Notes under the pieces: generated by a model
Databases searched by the model: none
Told to the model about the DNA's origin: nothing
The model's input: the letters and a program-made list of their open reading frames with translations, nothing else
DNA from: Burkholderiales bacterium
GTDB taxonomy: Bacteria > Pseudomonadota > Gammaproteobacteria > Burkholderiales > Casimicrobiaceae
DNA length: 63,399 bases
Direction: 5' to 3'
Assembly (NCBI GenBank): GCA_031270015.1
Contig: JAISYH010000035.1
Location: forward strand, 1-63,399
Translations under genes and position numbers: made by a program
In this document: positions 8,047-18,758 of the stretch, piece by piece
Layout: every line of letters starts with the position of its first letter
Numbering within the stretch: the first letter of the stretch is position 1

Positions 8047-9762
8047 TCACGGCGCGTCAAATAAAACCATTTCCGTCAATCCTTTTCCGCCCGGCACCAT
8101 CGGGAAAACGTTGGCTTTCGGGTCGGTATGAACATCCAGAAAAACCAGCCGATCTTTCTGCTTTAGCGCTTCCTTGAGCGTATTTTCGACATCGGCGGGA
8201 TCATCAACACGAATGCCAATGTGCCCGAACGACTCCGCCAGCGTGACGAAATTCGGTAACGTGTCAAAATACGATTCAGAATAACGCGAACCATAGAAAA
8301 GCTCCTGCCACTGCCGGACCATGCCCATATAACCATTATTCAAATTGATAATTTTGATCGGCAGCCGGTATTGCGCGCATGTCGCCAGTTCCTGAATACA
8401 CATTTGAATCGACGCTTCTCCGGTAATACAAATCACATCCTTGTCTGGATTCGCCATGCGCGAACCAATAGCGGCAGGCAAGCCGAAACCCATCGTGCCA
8501 AGTCCACCAGATGTGATCCAACGGCGCGACTTGTCAAACTTATAATACTGCGCCGCCCACATTTGGTGTTGTCCGACATCGGTAGTAATAATCGCTTTCC
8601 CTTCGGTGAGTTGATACAGTTTTTCCACCACATATTGCGGCTTGATCTTCTCGCTCTTAATATCGTATTTTAGGCAGTCTTTAGCGCGCCATTCGTTGAT
8701 TTGTTGCCACCATTTTTCAAGCGCTTCCATATTATTTGTCTTCGGTGACGCGCTCAAAATATTGAGCATTTCCTGAACCACATCGCCGACATCGCCGACA
8801 ATCGGGATATCCACTTGGACGCGCTTGGAAATCGACGAAGGATCGATATCGACATGAATAATTTTTCTATCGGGGGGACCAATGAAATGTAATACATTAC
8901 CGATCACGCGATCATCGAAACGCGCGCCAATCGCCAGCAATACGTCGCAATGATGCATCGCCATATTCGATTCATACGTTCCGTGCATGCCGAGCAATCC
9001 CGTCGATAACGGATCATTGCCCGGGAAACCGCCCAAGCCCATCAAAGTTTGCGTACAAGGAAAACCGAGTTCGCGTACCAATTGCGTCAATTTTTCGGCG
9101 GCATTCGCCAGCACGACGCCGCCACCGATGTAAACCACCGGTCGCTCGGCTTTTTGCAATAACTGCATGGCTTTTTTGATCTGCCCCAAATGCGCCTTGA
9201 TCACTGGACTGTAGGAACGCATCGAAATCGTTTTCGGATACGCGTATTCCGCCATCGCTTGCGTCACGTCTTTGGGAATATCGATCAATACCGGACCGGG
9301 GCGCCCTGTTTTGGCAAGATAAAACGCTTTTTTGATCGTCACCGCCAATTGTTCAACATCCTTTACCAAAAAGTTATGTTTTACGCACGGTCTGGTGATA
9401 CCAACCGTGTCACATTCTTGAAACGCGTCTTGACCGATATAGGGTGTCGAAACCTGCCCTGAAATAATGACCATAGGACTGGAATCCATATAAGCCGTCG
9501 CAATTCCGGTAACGGCGTTGGTCGCGCCGGGGCCGGAGGTCACCAAACAAACGCCGACTTTCCCAGACGATCTGGAATACGCATCCGCCGCGTGCGCCGC
9601 GGCTTGTTCATGCCGAACTAGAATATGGCGCACTTTGTCCTGCGCACAAAGCGCATCATAAATATTGAGTACCGAGCCGCCGGGATAGCCAAAAACGTGT
9701 TCGACACCCTCTTCTTGTAAAGCCCGGATGATGATTTCCGCGCCCGTAAGTTGTGTTGTCAT
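8047..9762 (-). CDS. ilvB: Acetolactate synthase large (catalytic) subunit
   Basis: 571 residues, biosynthetic AHAS type. The N-terminal TPP pyrimidine domain has GYPGGSVLNIYDAL and the catalytic Glu in VRHEQAAAHAADAYSR. A central FAD-type domain follows. The C-terminal TPP diphosphate domain has TGEASIQMCIQEL and LNNGYMGMVRQWQELFY. The usual GDG of the diphosphate-binding motif reads GEA here; Glu is common in relatives (GEG), but the Ala is less usual. It condenses pyruvate with pyruvate or 2-ketobutyrate. First gene of ilvBHC, preceded by an unusually structured leader. Confidence 0.96.
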   Translation of the reverse strand: MTTQLTGAEIIIRALQEEGVEHVFGYPGGSVLNIYDALCAQDKVRHILVRHEQAAAHAADAYSRSSGKVGVCLVTSGPGATNAVTGIATAYMDSSPMVIISGQVSTPYIGQDAFQECDTVGITRPCVKHNFLVKDVEQLAVTIKKAFYLAKTGRPGPVLIDIPKDVTQAMAEYAYPKTISMRSYSPVIKAHLGQIKKAMQLLQKAERPVVYIGGGVVLANAAEKLTQLVRELGFPCTQTLMGLGGFPGNDPLSTGLLGMHGTYESNMAMHHCDVLLAIGARFDDRVIGNVLHFIGPPDRKIIHVDIDPSSISKRVQVDIPIVGDVGDVVQEMLNILSASPKTNNMEALEKWWQQINEWRAKDCLKYDIKSEKIKPQYVVEKLYQLTEGKAIITTDVGQHQMWAAQYYKFDKSRRWITSGGLGTMGFGLPAAIGSRMANPDKDVICITGEASIQMCIQELATCAQYRLPIKIINLNNGYMGMVRQWQELFYGSRYSESYFDTLPNFVTLAESFGHIGIRVDDPADVENTLKEALKQKDRLVFLDVHTDPKANVFPMVPGGKGLTEMVLFDAP

Positions 9763-9960
9763 ATCATTTGCTCCAAATAAAAGCGCGAAGTCCGTCTGCC
9801 GAAACAGGAGATGACACGAACCGTTGTGATGGGTATCAACGATGATTACTTAAGCGACATATCGGATAGATGCGCCGTTTTTTGTGTCGCAACCGGCGCC
9901 CGTATCTCGGAAACCCGATTGAGCTTGTGGCTCTACAGGGAACGGCGCACCGTGCCGCAA
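9763..9960 (-). promoter_or_regulatory. Structured leader of ilvBHC with competing GC stems
   Basis: The 292-bp gap before ilvB contains TGCGCCGTT (plus strand 9871-9879) and its exact complement AACGGCGCA (9941-9949). A third related element, GGCGCC, lies at 9894-9899 and can pair with the first. The stems are therefore mutually exclusive, as in attenuators. I found no convincing leader peptide rich in Ile/Val/Leu codons. It is a candidate cis-regulatory RNA; no known family is assigned. Confidence 0.35.
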
Positions 9961-10054
9961 TCAGAAAACTTCTGATAATCAGCTACGATAACGATAAGTT
10001 GGAAAATGGTCAAGCATTTTAGTAGTCTTTAGCGACGCAAGGTTGATGCTGTTG

Positions 10055-10681
10055 TCAATATTGTGAATCGGCGCGCGCATCCCTCGATGCCAACGCTTTA
10101 TCCTGCACTTTCGACAAAGTAAGCAACGCCACCGACGCGCCGATCAGCGCGAAAAACATGTCGGATTGCGCGTCCCAAACGTTCCCTTGCGTACCGAGAA
10201 AATCTTCGGCAGACGCCTCATGTAACACCGCCACCCACCATTCGATGATCTCATACAACGCGCTGATCGCAAGACATATCGACAATACGATGAAAACCAA
10301 CCACTTACCCGCGCGCAGTGAAGAAGTGCGCAGCAATATTTCCCGAGCCAGTAATGCCGGCACAAATCCTTGCGCGAAATGTCCGATTTTGTCGTAGTTA
10401 TTCCTCTCAAAACCGAAATAATCTTGCATCCAGTAACCCAAAGGCGCCTCAGCGTAAGTATAGATGCCGCCAACGCTCAATATTACAAAGTGGATGATAA
10501 GAAGAATATAAATCAAATGAGTAAAGCGAAAAGTGTGATAAGTGAAAAACAAAATAGGAAATCCGATGAGGATAGGGAAAACCTCCAAGTACCATATACT
10601 TTTATGCTCGGAAAAAATAAAAGAACCGATCAAAATGATCAGCGTACACACGCTAAATGGAATCGGATATTTTGCGTTCAT
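10055..10681 (-). CDS. DUF2238 (YjdF-type) integral membrane protein
   Basis: 208 residues from the ATG at 10681 (a TTG four codons upstream is less likely). There are six or so hydrophobic segments, beginning FSVCTLIILIGSFIF. The conserved polar motifs of DUF2238 are visible: YAEAPLGYWMQDYFGFERN, NNYDKIGHFAQGFVPAL and ALYEIIEWW, followed by FLGTQGNVWDAQSDM. The conserved D-x-x-GH, E-x-x-EWW and WDAQ-D residues inside membrane segments suggest a metal- or proton-linked membrane function, but the role is unknown. It stands alone, divergent from the copper-efflux operon. Confidence 0.85.
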   Translation of the reverse strand: MNAKYPIPFSVCTLIILIGSFIFSEHKSIWYLEVFPILIGFPILFFTYHTFRFTHLIYILLIIHFVILSVGGIYTYAEAPLGYWMQDYFGFERNNYDKIGHFAQGFVPALLAREILLRTSSLRAGKWLVFIVLSICLAISALYEIIEWWVAVLHEASAEDFLGTQGNVWDAQSDMFFALIGASVALLTLSKVQDKALASRDARADSQY

Positions 10682-11139
10682 GAAGATTGACAAAGTTAAA
10701 ATCGCGTACCGTCACACATTTCATTTAATAGTCCGGCTTATCCACGCAAGTAATTCATACAACCGAACCTTGTTTTCCTTCCAGAATTATAAATGAAACC
10801 AGACGTAAGTCCTCTCCCTTTTTAACGCATTACTGAGCATTTGAGTATACTTTCAAAATGATTCACGTATTCGCTTTCTCTTCCATCGAATGAAAAACCG
10901 ATTCTTCCGTACGAAATTTTTAATACCCTCTCAATCGAAAAAATTGGGAACATCAACGGTTATTGGTCATACCCATCGCTTTATGATATGTGACAAAGTA
11001 ATAAAGCTATACTTGCCATGTTAAACTGGAACAGTTTTATCATTATGACTGACGAAACAGTTTAATGCGTTATGTCGTTTGATTTAGACAAAACTGCCTA
11101 TGAAAAAGTCGGATGGTTCATCCGCCGCAGGAGTTTTTA
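10682..11139. other. Intergenic region between DUF2238 gene and copper-efflux operon
   Basis: A 450-bp A/T-rich divergent promoter region. No protein-like frame was seen. Near the operon there are two direct copies of AACAGTTT (11030-11037 and 11056-11063, spaced 26 bp), which could be activator half-sites. I could not match them to a known CusR or CueR box. Confidence 0.3.
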
Positions 11140-12471
11140 ATGTTTTCATTACACGCTTTTTTCGCGAACACACCAAACGGGTTCTATGCTCATGATAGCG
11201 ATTCTGCCATAGCGCAAATACGTGTTTTTTCTTTTATTTCCTTTACGCTGATCTTAGCGGTAACGTTATCTCCTGTCGTCCACGCGACACCGTTGACTTT
11301 CGATGACGCGCTGCGCCTTTCCTCCTCCTATGCGCCAATATTGAGCGCATCACATGCCGAGATCGAAGCAGCTTCCCGCAATTCCGAAAACGCTGGCGCG
11401 TTGCCTGATCCCAAAGGTTTTTTGGGGGTCAACAATTTTCCGCTCAACGGCATGGATCGTTTCCGTTTCAATGCTCCTGATATGACCATGCAAGAGATTG
11501 GCGTCATGCAAGAAATCCCTAATCGCGCAAAACGGGACGCGCGCGTTGCGGCAAGCATTGCCAATATTGAAAAGAATCGCGCGCTTCATCATCTCAACGT
11601 GATTACGACCAAGCAACAAACCGCCGAAGCGTGGCTGGAGTGTTTTTATCTTAATCAAAAAATCATTCTGCTCGACGCGCTGTCAGCAGAAAATCGTCTG
11701 CTCGAAGCTGTCACGCACGCGAATATCGCCGCCGGAGACGCGCTTCCCGCCGACGCGCTAATGGCGCGTACCGAAGACGCAGCACTGGCTGATCGGCGCG
11801 ATGATCTCACCCGTGACATCGCCATCGCCCACAGTACTCTGCGGCGCTTGATTGGCGACGCCGCCGAGCGTCCGCTTGCCGTTTCCGCACCGCAATGGGA
11901 GGCACCGTTTGAACAATGGCGGCAAATCATCGGCGATCATCCGCAGTTGTTGGCACGATACGCCGAACACAAACAAATGCAGGCGCAGATCAAGGAAGCG
12001 GAAGCTGAAAAAAAACCCGATTGGGGCATCGAGCTTGCTTATCAACGGCAACGTTCGTCGATGGAAAACAGCAATATCAACATGATCATGTTACGCTTTT
12101 CATTCACTTTGCCGCTCTTCACTGAAACACGGCAGAATCCCATGATACGCGCCCGCTACGCGGAAGAAACCGGGCATATCGCGATGATCGAAAACGAACG
12201 TCAAATGTTGGCGGAAGTTTTAGAACAAGACGCCGCCCGCGACTCGCAAAACAGCGCGGCTTTGCAGCGTCTCATCCAAATTTGGTTGCCGCTACTCGAC
12301 GAAAAAATAGCTTTGCAAGAAACTGCTTACGCCGCCGGCAAAGCGCCGCTCGCCACCGTACTTGACGCTCGCCGTGAACGCATCGAAATGCAATTAAAAA
12401 AAATCGATCTTGAAAAAGAACGCGCGCAACGCCGAGCGCAGTGGGCGCTAATATTCGGAGAACGCTCGTGA
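11140..12471 (+). CDS. cusC: CusC-like outer membrane efflux protein (TolC family)
   Basis: 443 residues from ATG 11140, chosen because AGGAG lies 6-7 nt upstream; a GTG 27 nt earlier has none. The N-terminus has a hydrophobic export signal (FISFTLILAVTLSPVVHA). Mature sequence starts with TPLTFDDALRLSSSYAPILS, the usual first helix of outer membrane factors. Long alternating helices follow, with two OEP repeats (ANIAAGDALPADALMARTE and ETAYAAGKAPLATVLDARRE). It would form the outer membrane channel of the tripartite pump with CusB and CusA, which overlap downstream. It is more divergent from E. coli CusC than CusA is. Confidence 0.85.
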   Translation: MFSLHAFFANTPNGFYAHDSDSAIAQIRVFSFISFTLILAVTLSPVVHATPLTFDDALRLSSSYAPILSASHAEIEAASRNSENAGALPDPKGFLGVNNFPLNGMDRFRFNAPDMTMQEIGVMQEIPNRAKRDARVAASIANIEKNRALHHLNVITTKQQTAEAWLECFYLNQKIILLDALSAENRLLEAVTHANIAAGDALPADALMARTEDAALADRRDDLTRDIAIAHSTLRRLIGDAAERPLAVSAPQWEAPFEQWRQIIGDHPQLLARYAEHKQMQAQIKEAEAEKKPDWGIELAYQRQRSSMENSNINMIMLRFSFTLPLFTETRQNPMIRARYAEETGHIAMIENERQMLAEVLEQDAARDSQNSAALQRLIQIWLPLLDEKIALQETAYAAGKAPLATVLDARRERIEMQLKKIDLEKERAQRRAQWALIFGERS

Positions 12472-13994
12472 AAAATCAAACCGTTTCGCTTTGGACATTG
12501 ATTTTAGTCCTATTGATCGCCGCCGCCGTCGGCAGCGGCGTGACTTTCCTGTACTTCAATTTTTCAAAACGTGCGACGCACAATGATACTAATATTTCGC
12601 ACGATTCTGCCGAAGGTTCTGTAGAAAACCGCAAAGTATTATATTGGTACGACCCGATGGTGCCGCAACACCGTTTCGACAAGCAGGGAAAATCGCCGTT
12701 CATGGACATGGATTTAGTACCAAAGTACGCCGACGACAACGATACTTCCACCATCCGCATCGATCCGACGATCACGCACAATCTCGGCGTACGTACCGTT
12801 CGCGTCCGCGCGGTGACTCCGAATCGCACATTGAACGCTGTCGGCACGTTGACATTCAGCACACGTGATTTGGCGATTGTACAGACACGCTCGGAAGGTT
12901 TCGTCGAGCGCGCCTACCCCCACGCTGTCGGCGATGTGGTCAAAAAAGGCGCGCCATTGATCGATCTCTTGATTCCCGCTTGGGTCGGCGCGCAACAAGA
13001 ATTTCTGGCGCTGCAAACGATCCGCGATGAGAAATTGCGCGAAGCCGCTCGCCAACGGTTGCGTCTGCTGGGAATGCCGGAATCCGCCATCGACGCTGTC
13101 GCCCGTATCGGCACGCCGCAACCGATTACGCCCATCACCGCGCCAATCACTGGCATGATTCAATCTCTGGATGCGCGTACTGGCATGGCTTTGTCCGCCG
13201 GTCAAACCATCGCGCAAATTGTCGCGCTCGATCCAGTATGGCTCGATGTCGCCGTTCCCGAAAGTAGTGGCAGTTGGATCAAACACGATGATCGCGCCGC
13301 GATTGTTTTCGCCGCCTGGCCCTCCGAAAAATTCACCGGCGAGGTACTCGATATTTTGCCTGAGACGCAGAAAGATACTCGCACACTGACGGTGCGATTG
13401 GCATTACCCAATCCCGAACAACGCTTGAAACCGGGTATGTTCGCCTATGTGCAGCTTTCTCCTTCTTCCGATGTCGCGGCGGCGGCGCCGCAACTGGTCG
13501 TTCCCACAGAAGCGTTAATCCGTACTGGTCAGCGCACATTGGTCATGCTCGCCGAAGACGGCGGTCGCTTCCGTCCAGCCGAAGTCGAAATCGGTGAAGA
13601 AATCGGCGACGATACCGTAATCGTTCGCGGTGTCAACGACGGTGAACACGTTGTGACTTCAGGGCAATTTTTGATCGATTCGGAAGCAAGCATGAAAGGT
13701 GTGTTAGCGCGCGCATTGGATAGCGCCCCTTCTGCTCAACCCGCCGTTCCGCTGCACGAAGCCGACGGCGAGATCATCGAGATCGAAGATGGTCAGATTT
13801 TGTTGAAGCATGGTGATTTTCCGACTCTGCATATGGGCGGCATGACCATGCTGTTTCCAGTGGCGCGCCCTGAATTACTCGAAGGATTCAAAGCAGGCGA
13901 TGCCGTCCGGGTCAGCGTTCGCGCCGATGATCAAGGTTTGACCATAGAACATATCCGAAAAATCGATCAACCCACCGCTGGAACGCAGCAATGA
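12468..13994 (+). CDS. cusB: CusB-type periplasmic adaptor with fused CusF-like domain
   Basis: 508 residues from GTG 12468, which overlaps the cusC stop (GTGA) and has GGAG upstream; a GTG at 12441 is less likely. One N-terminal membrane anchor ([18 protein letters not shown]). Residues about 57-87 form a heavy-metal-binding segment with [12 protein letters not shown] and [12 protein letters not shown]. The membrane-fusion core (barrel-sandwich and beta-barrel) follows. The last ~75 residues are a second domain with [18 protein letters not shown], similar to the copper chaperone CusF, so metal chaperone and adaptor are fused. It links CusC to CusA. Confidence 0.92.
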   Translation: MKNQTVSLWTLILVLLIAAAVGSGVTFLYFNFSKRATHNDTNISHDSAEGSVENRKVLYWYDPMVPQHRFDKQGKSPFMDMDLVPKYADDNDTSTIRIDPTITHNLGVRTVRVRAVTPNRTLNAVGTLTFSTRDLAIVQTRSEGFVERAYPHAVGDVVKKGAPLIDLLIPAWVGAQQEFLALQTIRDEKLREAARQRLRLLGMPESAIDAVARIGTPQPITPITAPITGMIQSLDARTGMALSAGQTIAQIVALDPVWLDVAVPESSGSWIKHDDRAAIVFAAWPSEKFTGEVLDILPETQKDTRTLTVRLALPNPEQRLKPGMFAYVQLSPSSDVAAAAPQLVVPTEALIRTGQRTLVMLAEDGGRFRPAEVEIGEEIGDDTVIVRGVNDGEHVVTSGQFLIDSEASMKGVLARALDSAPSAQPAVPLHEADGEIIEIEDGQILLKHGDFPTLHMGGMTMLFPVARPELLEGFKAGDAVRVSVRADDQGLTIEHIRKIDQPTAGTQQ

Positions 13995-16900
13995 TCGCGC
14001 AACTCATTCGCTGGTCGGTACACAACCGCCTGCTGGTGCTCATCGTCACCATCATGGTGTGCGCGTGGGGCGTATGGGCGGTAAAGCAAACGCCACTCGA
14101 CGCGCTGCCCGATCTCTCCGATACGCAAGTGATCATTCGCACGACTTATCCCGGGCAAGCGCCGCAAATCGTCGAAAATCAAGTGACTTATCCACTGACC
14201 ACTTCGATGTTGACCGTCCCCGGCGCAAAAACGGTACGCGGTTATTCGTTTTTCGGTGATTCATTCGTTTATATTTTATTCGACGACAATGTCGACCTTT
14301 ATTGGGCGCGTTCGCGTGTATTGGAAGCGTTAAACCAATTACAGGGGCGATTGCCCGCATCAGCGCGCTCTTCATTGGGACCGGACGCCACCGGCGTTGG
14401 TTGGATTTATCAATACGCGCTGGTCGATCGCAGCGGAACACATGATCTTTCCGAATTACGCGCGTTGCAAGATTGGTTTCTCAAATATGAGTTGAAAACC
14501 GTTGAAAACGTCGCCGAAGTCGCTACCATCGGCGGCATGGTGCGCCAATATCAGGTCGTGCTCGATCCAATCAAAATGGCGGCATTCGGCGTCACGCAAA
14601 AGGAGACCATCGAAGCCATCCGCGCCAATAATCGGGAAACTGGCGGCGCAGTCGTCGAATTGGCGGAAACCGAATACATGGTGCGCGCTTCCGGCTATTT
14701 AAGTTCATTAGCCGATTTCAAAACTATTTTGATTCGCAGCAACGCCAACGGTGTGCCGATTTTGCTGGGCGACATCGCCGGCATTCAAGTTGGACCCGAA
14801 ATGCGGCGCGGCATCGCCGAACTAGACGGCGAAGGCGAAACCGTCGGTGGCGTAGTAATTCTACGTTCGGGGAAAAACGCCGAAACGACTTTGCAAGCAT
14901 TGCACCAGAAAATCGACACGTTAAAAAGAAGTTTGCCCGTCGGCGTCGAACTCATCACCACCTATGATCGTTCGCAATTGATCGAGCGCGCTGTCGAAAA
15001 CCTCTCGCACAAACTACTCGAAGAATTTATCGTCGTGGCGTTGGTCTGCGCGGCGTTCTTATGGCATCTGCGCTCGTCGCTGGTGGCGATCATCTCGTTA
15101 CCGCTCGGCGTGTTGATGGCTTTCATCATCATGTATTATCAAGGCGTCAATGCCAATATTATGTCGCTCGGCGGGATTGCGATTGCCGTTGGCGCGATGG
15201 TTGACGCCGCCGTCGTAATGATCGAGAACGCCCATAAACGTATCGAACAATGGCGACACACGCATCCCAACGAACAACTGCGCGGCGTAGAACACTGGCG
15301 CGTGATCATCAACGCATCCATTGAAGTCGGTCCCGCGCTCTTTTTCTCGTTGCTCATTATTACTCTTTCGTTCATACCTGTGTTCACGCTTGAAGCGCAA
15401 GAAGGACGATTGTTCGGACCTCTCGCCTTCACCAAAACCTACGCGATGGCAGCCGCCGCGCTGTTGTCGGTCACCTTAATTCCGGTATTGATGGGATATT
15501 GGATTCGCGGGCGTTTACCGGACGAAGCGCGCAACCCGTTGACACGCGGTCTCATCGCGTTGTATAAGCCAGCGCTCGACATCGTATTGCGTTATCCCAA
15601 AACGACGATCGTTCTGGCGTTGATGGCATTGTTCAGCACAGTCTTGCCGCTGTCGAAACTTGGCGGCGAATTCATGCCGCAACTCGACGAAGGTGATTTA
15701 TTGTATATGCCTTCAGCGCTGCCCGGGCTTTCCGCCGCCAAGGCGTCCGAACTGTTGCAGCAAACCGACCGACTCATCAAAACGATACCTGAAGTCGAAC
15801 ACGCTTTCGGTAAAGCGGGGCGCGCCGAAACCGCTACCGATCCAGCGCCACTCGAAATGTTCGAAACGACGATCAAGCTCAAACCGAAAGATCAATGGCG
15901 CCCCGGCATGACTGCCGAAAAAATCGTCGAAGAACTCGACCGCACGGTACGCGTACCGGGACTTGCCAATATTTGGATTCCACCAATCCGCAATCGGATC
16001 GATATGTTGGCTACCGGCATCAAAAGCCCGATCGGCATCAAAGTTGCCGGTACCGATCTTGCGACTATCGATCAAGTCGCGCTCGATGTCGAGCGTGTCG
16101 CCAGACAAGTGAATGGCGTATCATCAGCACTCGCCGAGCGTTTGACTGGCGGTCGTTATCTCGATGTCACGATCGATCGCATTGCCGCCTCTCGTTATGG
16201 TTTGTCGGTCGATGATGTACAAAGCATCGTCGCCAGCGCCATTGGCGGAGATAATATTGGCGAAACTGTTGAAGGATTAGCGCGTTTCCCAATCAATGTT
16301 CGTTATCCGCGTGAATTGCGCGACTCTCCCGCCGCGCTGCAAAGATTACCTATCATTACTGACAACGATCAACAAATCACGTTGGGCACAATAGCCGATA
16401 TTCGCATCACCGATGGTCCGCCGATGCTCAAAAGCGAAAACGCGCGTTTATCTGGTTGGGTATATATTGATGTACGCGGTCGTGATCTCGCCGCCGTTGT
16501 CAAAGACTTGCAGCACGAGATTGCCAACAATATTGACTTACCTTCCGGCGTAAGCGTATCGTATTCCGGTCAGTTCGAATATATGGAACGCGCCAATGCT
16601 CGCTTACGCTGGGTCGCGCCGGCGACACTATTGATTATTTTCGTATTATTATATTTGACCTTCCAGCGTGTTAGCGAGGCCTTATTGATTATGGTGACAT
16701 TGCCGTTCGCGTTGATCGGCAGCGTCTGGTTCTTGTATTTTCTGGATTTCAATTTGTCGATCACCACCGGCGTCGGTTTTATCGCTTTGGCTGGCGTCGC
16801 CGCTGAATTCGGCGTGGTGATGTTATTGTATCTGCGAAATGCGCTGGAAGCGCGTCAGCCGCCGGAGGGTCATCATACTTTGACGGTGAAACAAATCGAC

Positions 16901-17158
16901 GAGGCTATCCGAGAAGGCGCGGTATTGCGTGTGCGACCAAAAGCGATGACGGTCATGGTGATTCTCGCCGGTTTGTTGCCCATCATGTGGGGTGACGGTA
17001 GCGGTTCGGAAGTGATGAGTCGCATCGCCGCGCCTATGGTCGGCGGCATGATTACCGCGCCGTTGCTCTCCCTATTTCTCATTCCTGCGGTGTACCGCAT
17101 GATGTCGCGTCGTTCGCGTGGCGGCATGCCCGCCGAAAATATTTCCTCCACCTCATAA
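13991..17158 (+). CDS. cusA: CusA heavy-metal RND efflux pump (Cu(I)/Ag(I))
   Basis: 1055 residues, with twelve transmembrane segments and two large periplasmic loops, the HME-RND layout. The N-terminus has [20 protein letters not shown]. The three methionines that bind Cu/Ag in E. coli CusA have clear counterparts in [18 protein letters not shown] and [14 protein letters not shown]. The proton-relay segment [17 protein letters not shown] is present. It overlaps cusB by four bases (ATGA). It uses the proton gradient to export Cu(I)/Ag(I) from periplasm or cytosol. The specificity call rests on the methionine triad. Confidence 0.95.
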   Translation: MIAQLIRWSVHNRLLVLIVTIMVCAWGVWAVKQTPLDALPDLSDTQVIIRTTYPGQAPQIVENQVTYPLTTSMLTVPGAKTVRGYSFFGDSFVYILFDDNVDLYWARSRVLEALNQLQGRLPASARSSLGPDATGVGWIYQYALVDRSGTHDLSELRALQDWFLKYELKTVENVAEVATIGGMVRQYQVVLDPIKMAAFGVTQKETIEAIRANNRETGGAVVELAETEYMVRASGYLSSLADFKTILIRSNANGVPILLGDIAGIQVGPEMRRGIAELDGEGETVGGVVILRSGKNAETTLQALHQKIDTLKRSLPVGVELITTYDRSQLIERAVENLSHKLLEEFIVVALVCAAFLWHLRSSLVAIISLPLGVLMAFIIMYYQGVNANIMSLGGIAIAVGAMVDAAVVMIENAHKRIEQWRHTHPNEQLRGVEHWRVIINASIEVGPALFFSLLIITLSFIPVFTLEAQEGRLFGPLAFTKTYAMAAAALLSVTLIPVLMGYWIRGRLPDEARNPLTRGLIALYKPALDIVLRYPKTTIVLALMALFSTVLPLSKLGGEFMPQLDEGDLLYMPSALPGLSAAKASELLQQTDRLIKTIPEVEHAFGKAGRAETATDPAPLEMFETTIKLKPKDQWRPGMTAEKIVEELDRTVRVPGLANIWIPPIRNRIDMLATGIKSPIGIKVAGTDLATIDQVALDVERVARQVNGVSSALAERLTGGRYLDVTIDRIAASRYGLSVDDVQSIVASAIGGDNIGETVEGLARFPINVRYPRELRDSPAALQRLPIITDNDQQITLGTIADIRITDGPPMLKSENARLSGWVYIDVRGRDLAAVVKDLQHEIANNIDLPSGVSVSYSGQFEYMERANARLRWVAPATLLIIFVLLYLTFQRVSEALLIMVTLPFALIGSVWFLYFLDFNLSITTGVGFIALAGVAAEFGVVMLLYLRNALEARQPPEGHHTLTVKQIDEAIREGAVLRVRPKAMTVMVILAGLLPIMWGDGSGSEVMSRIAAPMVGGMITAPLLSLFLIPAVYRMMSRRSRGGMPAENISSTS

Positions 17159-17173
17159 AAAGGAGTCGTTCAC

Positions 17174-17548
17174 ATGGATACACACCACTTGATCCTGCGC
17201 CGCGCTGTTGTTCTTTCTTTGTCGGCGCTCGCTCTGTCCTTCTCTATCGCGCCAGCGGGCGCGCAAATCAATTCACATGCCAATCATGATTGTTGTCCGC
17301 AACAGCAACAGGCGGAAAAAAATTATAGCACCAGCGGCGTCGTCAAAAGCCTGCAACCTGAGAAAAAGCGAGCGATGATCGAACACGACGCCATTCCCGA
17401 ATTGAAATGGCCGGTGATGAATATGCCTTTTGAAGTTCCCGACGCCACTTTATTAAACGATTTGAAAGTCGGCGCGCGCATCGATTTCACTTTCAAAATC
17501 GACGCGAACGGACGCAGTATTTTATTGACCGCGAAGCCGAAAGGTTGA
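17174..17548 (+). CDS. cusF: CusF-like periplasmic copper-binding protein
   Basis: 124 residues with a cleavable signal peptide (VVLSLSALALSFSIAPAGAQ). The mature domain shows the CusF copper site: His in IEHDAIPELKWPVMNMPFEV together with the Trp and two Met that form the cation-pi Cu(I)/Ag(I) site. A His/Cys-rich linker (HANHDCCPQQQQ) precedes the domain. GGAG sits 9 nt before the ATG and 15 bp after cusA, so it is the fourth gene of the operon. It would hand metal to CusB. With the CusF-like domain fused to CusB, the operon has two such domains. Confidence 0.9.
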   Translation: MDTHHLILRRAVVLSLSALALSFSIAPAGAQINSHANHDCCPQQQQAEKNYSTSGVVKSLQPEKKRAMIEHDAIPELKWPVMNMPFEVPDATLLNDLKVGARIDFTFKIDANGRSILLTAKPKG

Positions 17549-17564
17549 TTTGCGAATCTTCAGT

Positions 17565-17590
17565 TGCGGAAGTTTTTATCAACTTCCGCA
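17565..17590. terminator. Hairpin between convergent cusF and nrdB
   Basis: TGCGGAAGTT (17565-17574) and AACTTCCGCA (17581-17590) form a perfect 10-bp stem with a 6-nt loop between the two convergent genes. No T-run follows on either strand, so termination efficiency is unclear; it probably serves both. Confidence 0.55.
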
Positions 17591-17628
17591 GCTCGATCGC
17601 TCGAGGAAAATAGTCTTCGCCGATTCGT

Positions 17629-18726
17629 TCAATCCCAGCTTAACGTACCGCCAGTTTGGTATTCGGTCACTCGCGTTTCGAAAAAATTCTTTTCTTTCTT
17701 TAGGTCGATGATTTCCGACATCCATGGAAACGGATTTTCCGCGCCCGGATAGAGTATGTCCAGCCCGATCTGCTGGCAACGCCGATTTGCGATAAAACGC
17801 AAATACTCTTTGAACATCGGCGCGTTCAACCCCAAAACGCCGCGTGGCATTGTATCTTCCGCATAGGCGTATTCAAGTTCTACCGCCCTCTTCATCAACA
17901 CGGCGATTTCCTCGCGGAATTCTGATGTCCATAAATGCGGATTTTCGAGTTTGATCGAATTGATCATATCGATTCCGAAATTGCAATGCATCGATTCGTC
18001 GCGCAAAATATATTGATACTGTTCCGAAGCGCCGACCAATTTATTCTGCCGCCCCAACGCCAATATCTGAACGAAACCAACATAGAAAAATAAACCTTCC
18101 ATGATGCAAGCAAAAACAATCAATGAACGCAAAAGTTTTTGATCGTTTCCCGGCGCGCCGGTTTTGAAGCGTGTATCGGTCAAGGTTTCGATAAATGGCA
18201 TTAAAAATTCATCTTTATCGGCAATCGATTTGATTTCATGATATGCGTTGAAAATTTCACCTTCATCCAACCCCAAACTCTCGACGATATACTGATACGC
18301 GTGCGTATGAATCGCCTCGTCGAACGCCTGCCGCAATAAATATTGGCGACACTCTGGCGCCGTAATGTGACGGTAAGTTCCCAATACGATGTTGTTGGCG
18401 GCAAGCGAATCTGCCGTCGAGAAAAAGCCGAGATTTCGAATCACGATCAGACGCTCGTCGTCGGTCAACCCATGTGGATTTTTCCATAATTCAATGTCGC
18501 GCTGCATGTTCACTTCTTGCGGCATCCAATGGTTTGCGCAACCGGATAAATATTTTTCCCACGCCCAGTTATATTTGAATGGAACCAGTTGGTTCACATC
18601 GGCTTTTCCATTGATGATGCGTTTGTCTTCCACGCGTACGCGACGGGTCTCGATTTTCCGATCCGCCGCCGCAGCCAATGCACGGTCGGTGACACTAGGG
18701 GTTGCGGCTTCTTCAAAGGTCAACAT
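17629..18726 (-). CDS. nrdB: Ribonucleoside-diphosphate reductase class Ia, beta subunit (R2)
   Basis: 365 residues. The di-iron/tyrosyl-radical site is visible: first-half ligands and radical Tyr in [12 protein letters not shown] (E-x-x-H-x-x-x-Y), second-half Glu and Glu/His in [10 protein letters not shown] and [15 protein letters not shown]. The C-terminus ends TGGTLSWD, the short tail that docks to R1. It lies 32 bp downstream of nrdA, in the same orientation, with AAGGAG before the ATG. Together they reduce NDPs to dNDPs aerobically. It is convergent with the copper operon. Confidence 0.96.
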   Translation of the reverse strand: MLTFEEAATPSVTDRALAAAADRKIETRRVRVEDKRIINGKADVNQLVPFKYNWAWEKYLSGCANHWMPQEVNMQRDIELWKNPHGLTDDERLIVIRNLGFFSTADSLAANNIVLGTYRHITAPECRQYLLRQAFDEAIHTHAYQYIVESLGLDEGEIFNAYHEIKSIADKDEFLMPFIETLTDTRFKTGAPGNDQKLLRSLIVFACIMEGLFFYVGFVQILALGRQNKLVGASEQYQYILRDESMHCNFGIDMINSIKLENPHLWTSEFREEIAVLMKRAVELEYAYAEDTMPRGVLGLNAPMFKEYLRFIANRRCQQIGLDILYPGAENPFPWMSEIIDLKKEKNFFETRVTEYQTGGTLSWD

Positions 18727-18758
18727 AGACTTCTCCTTGATCTATAGTTATGAGTGAT

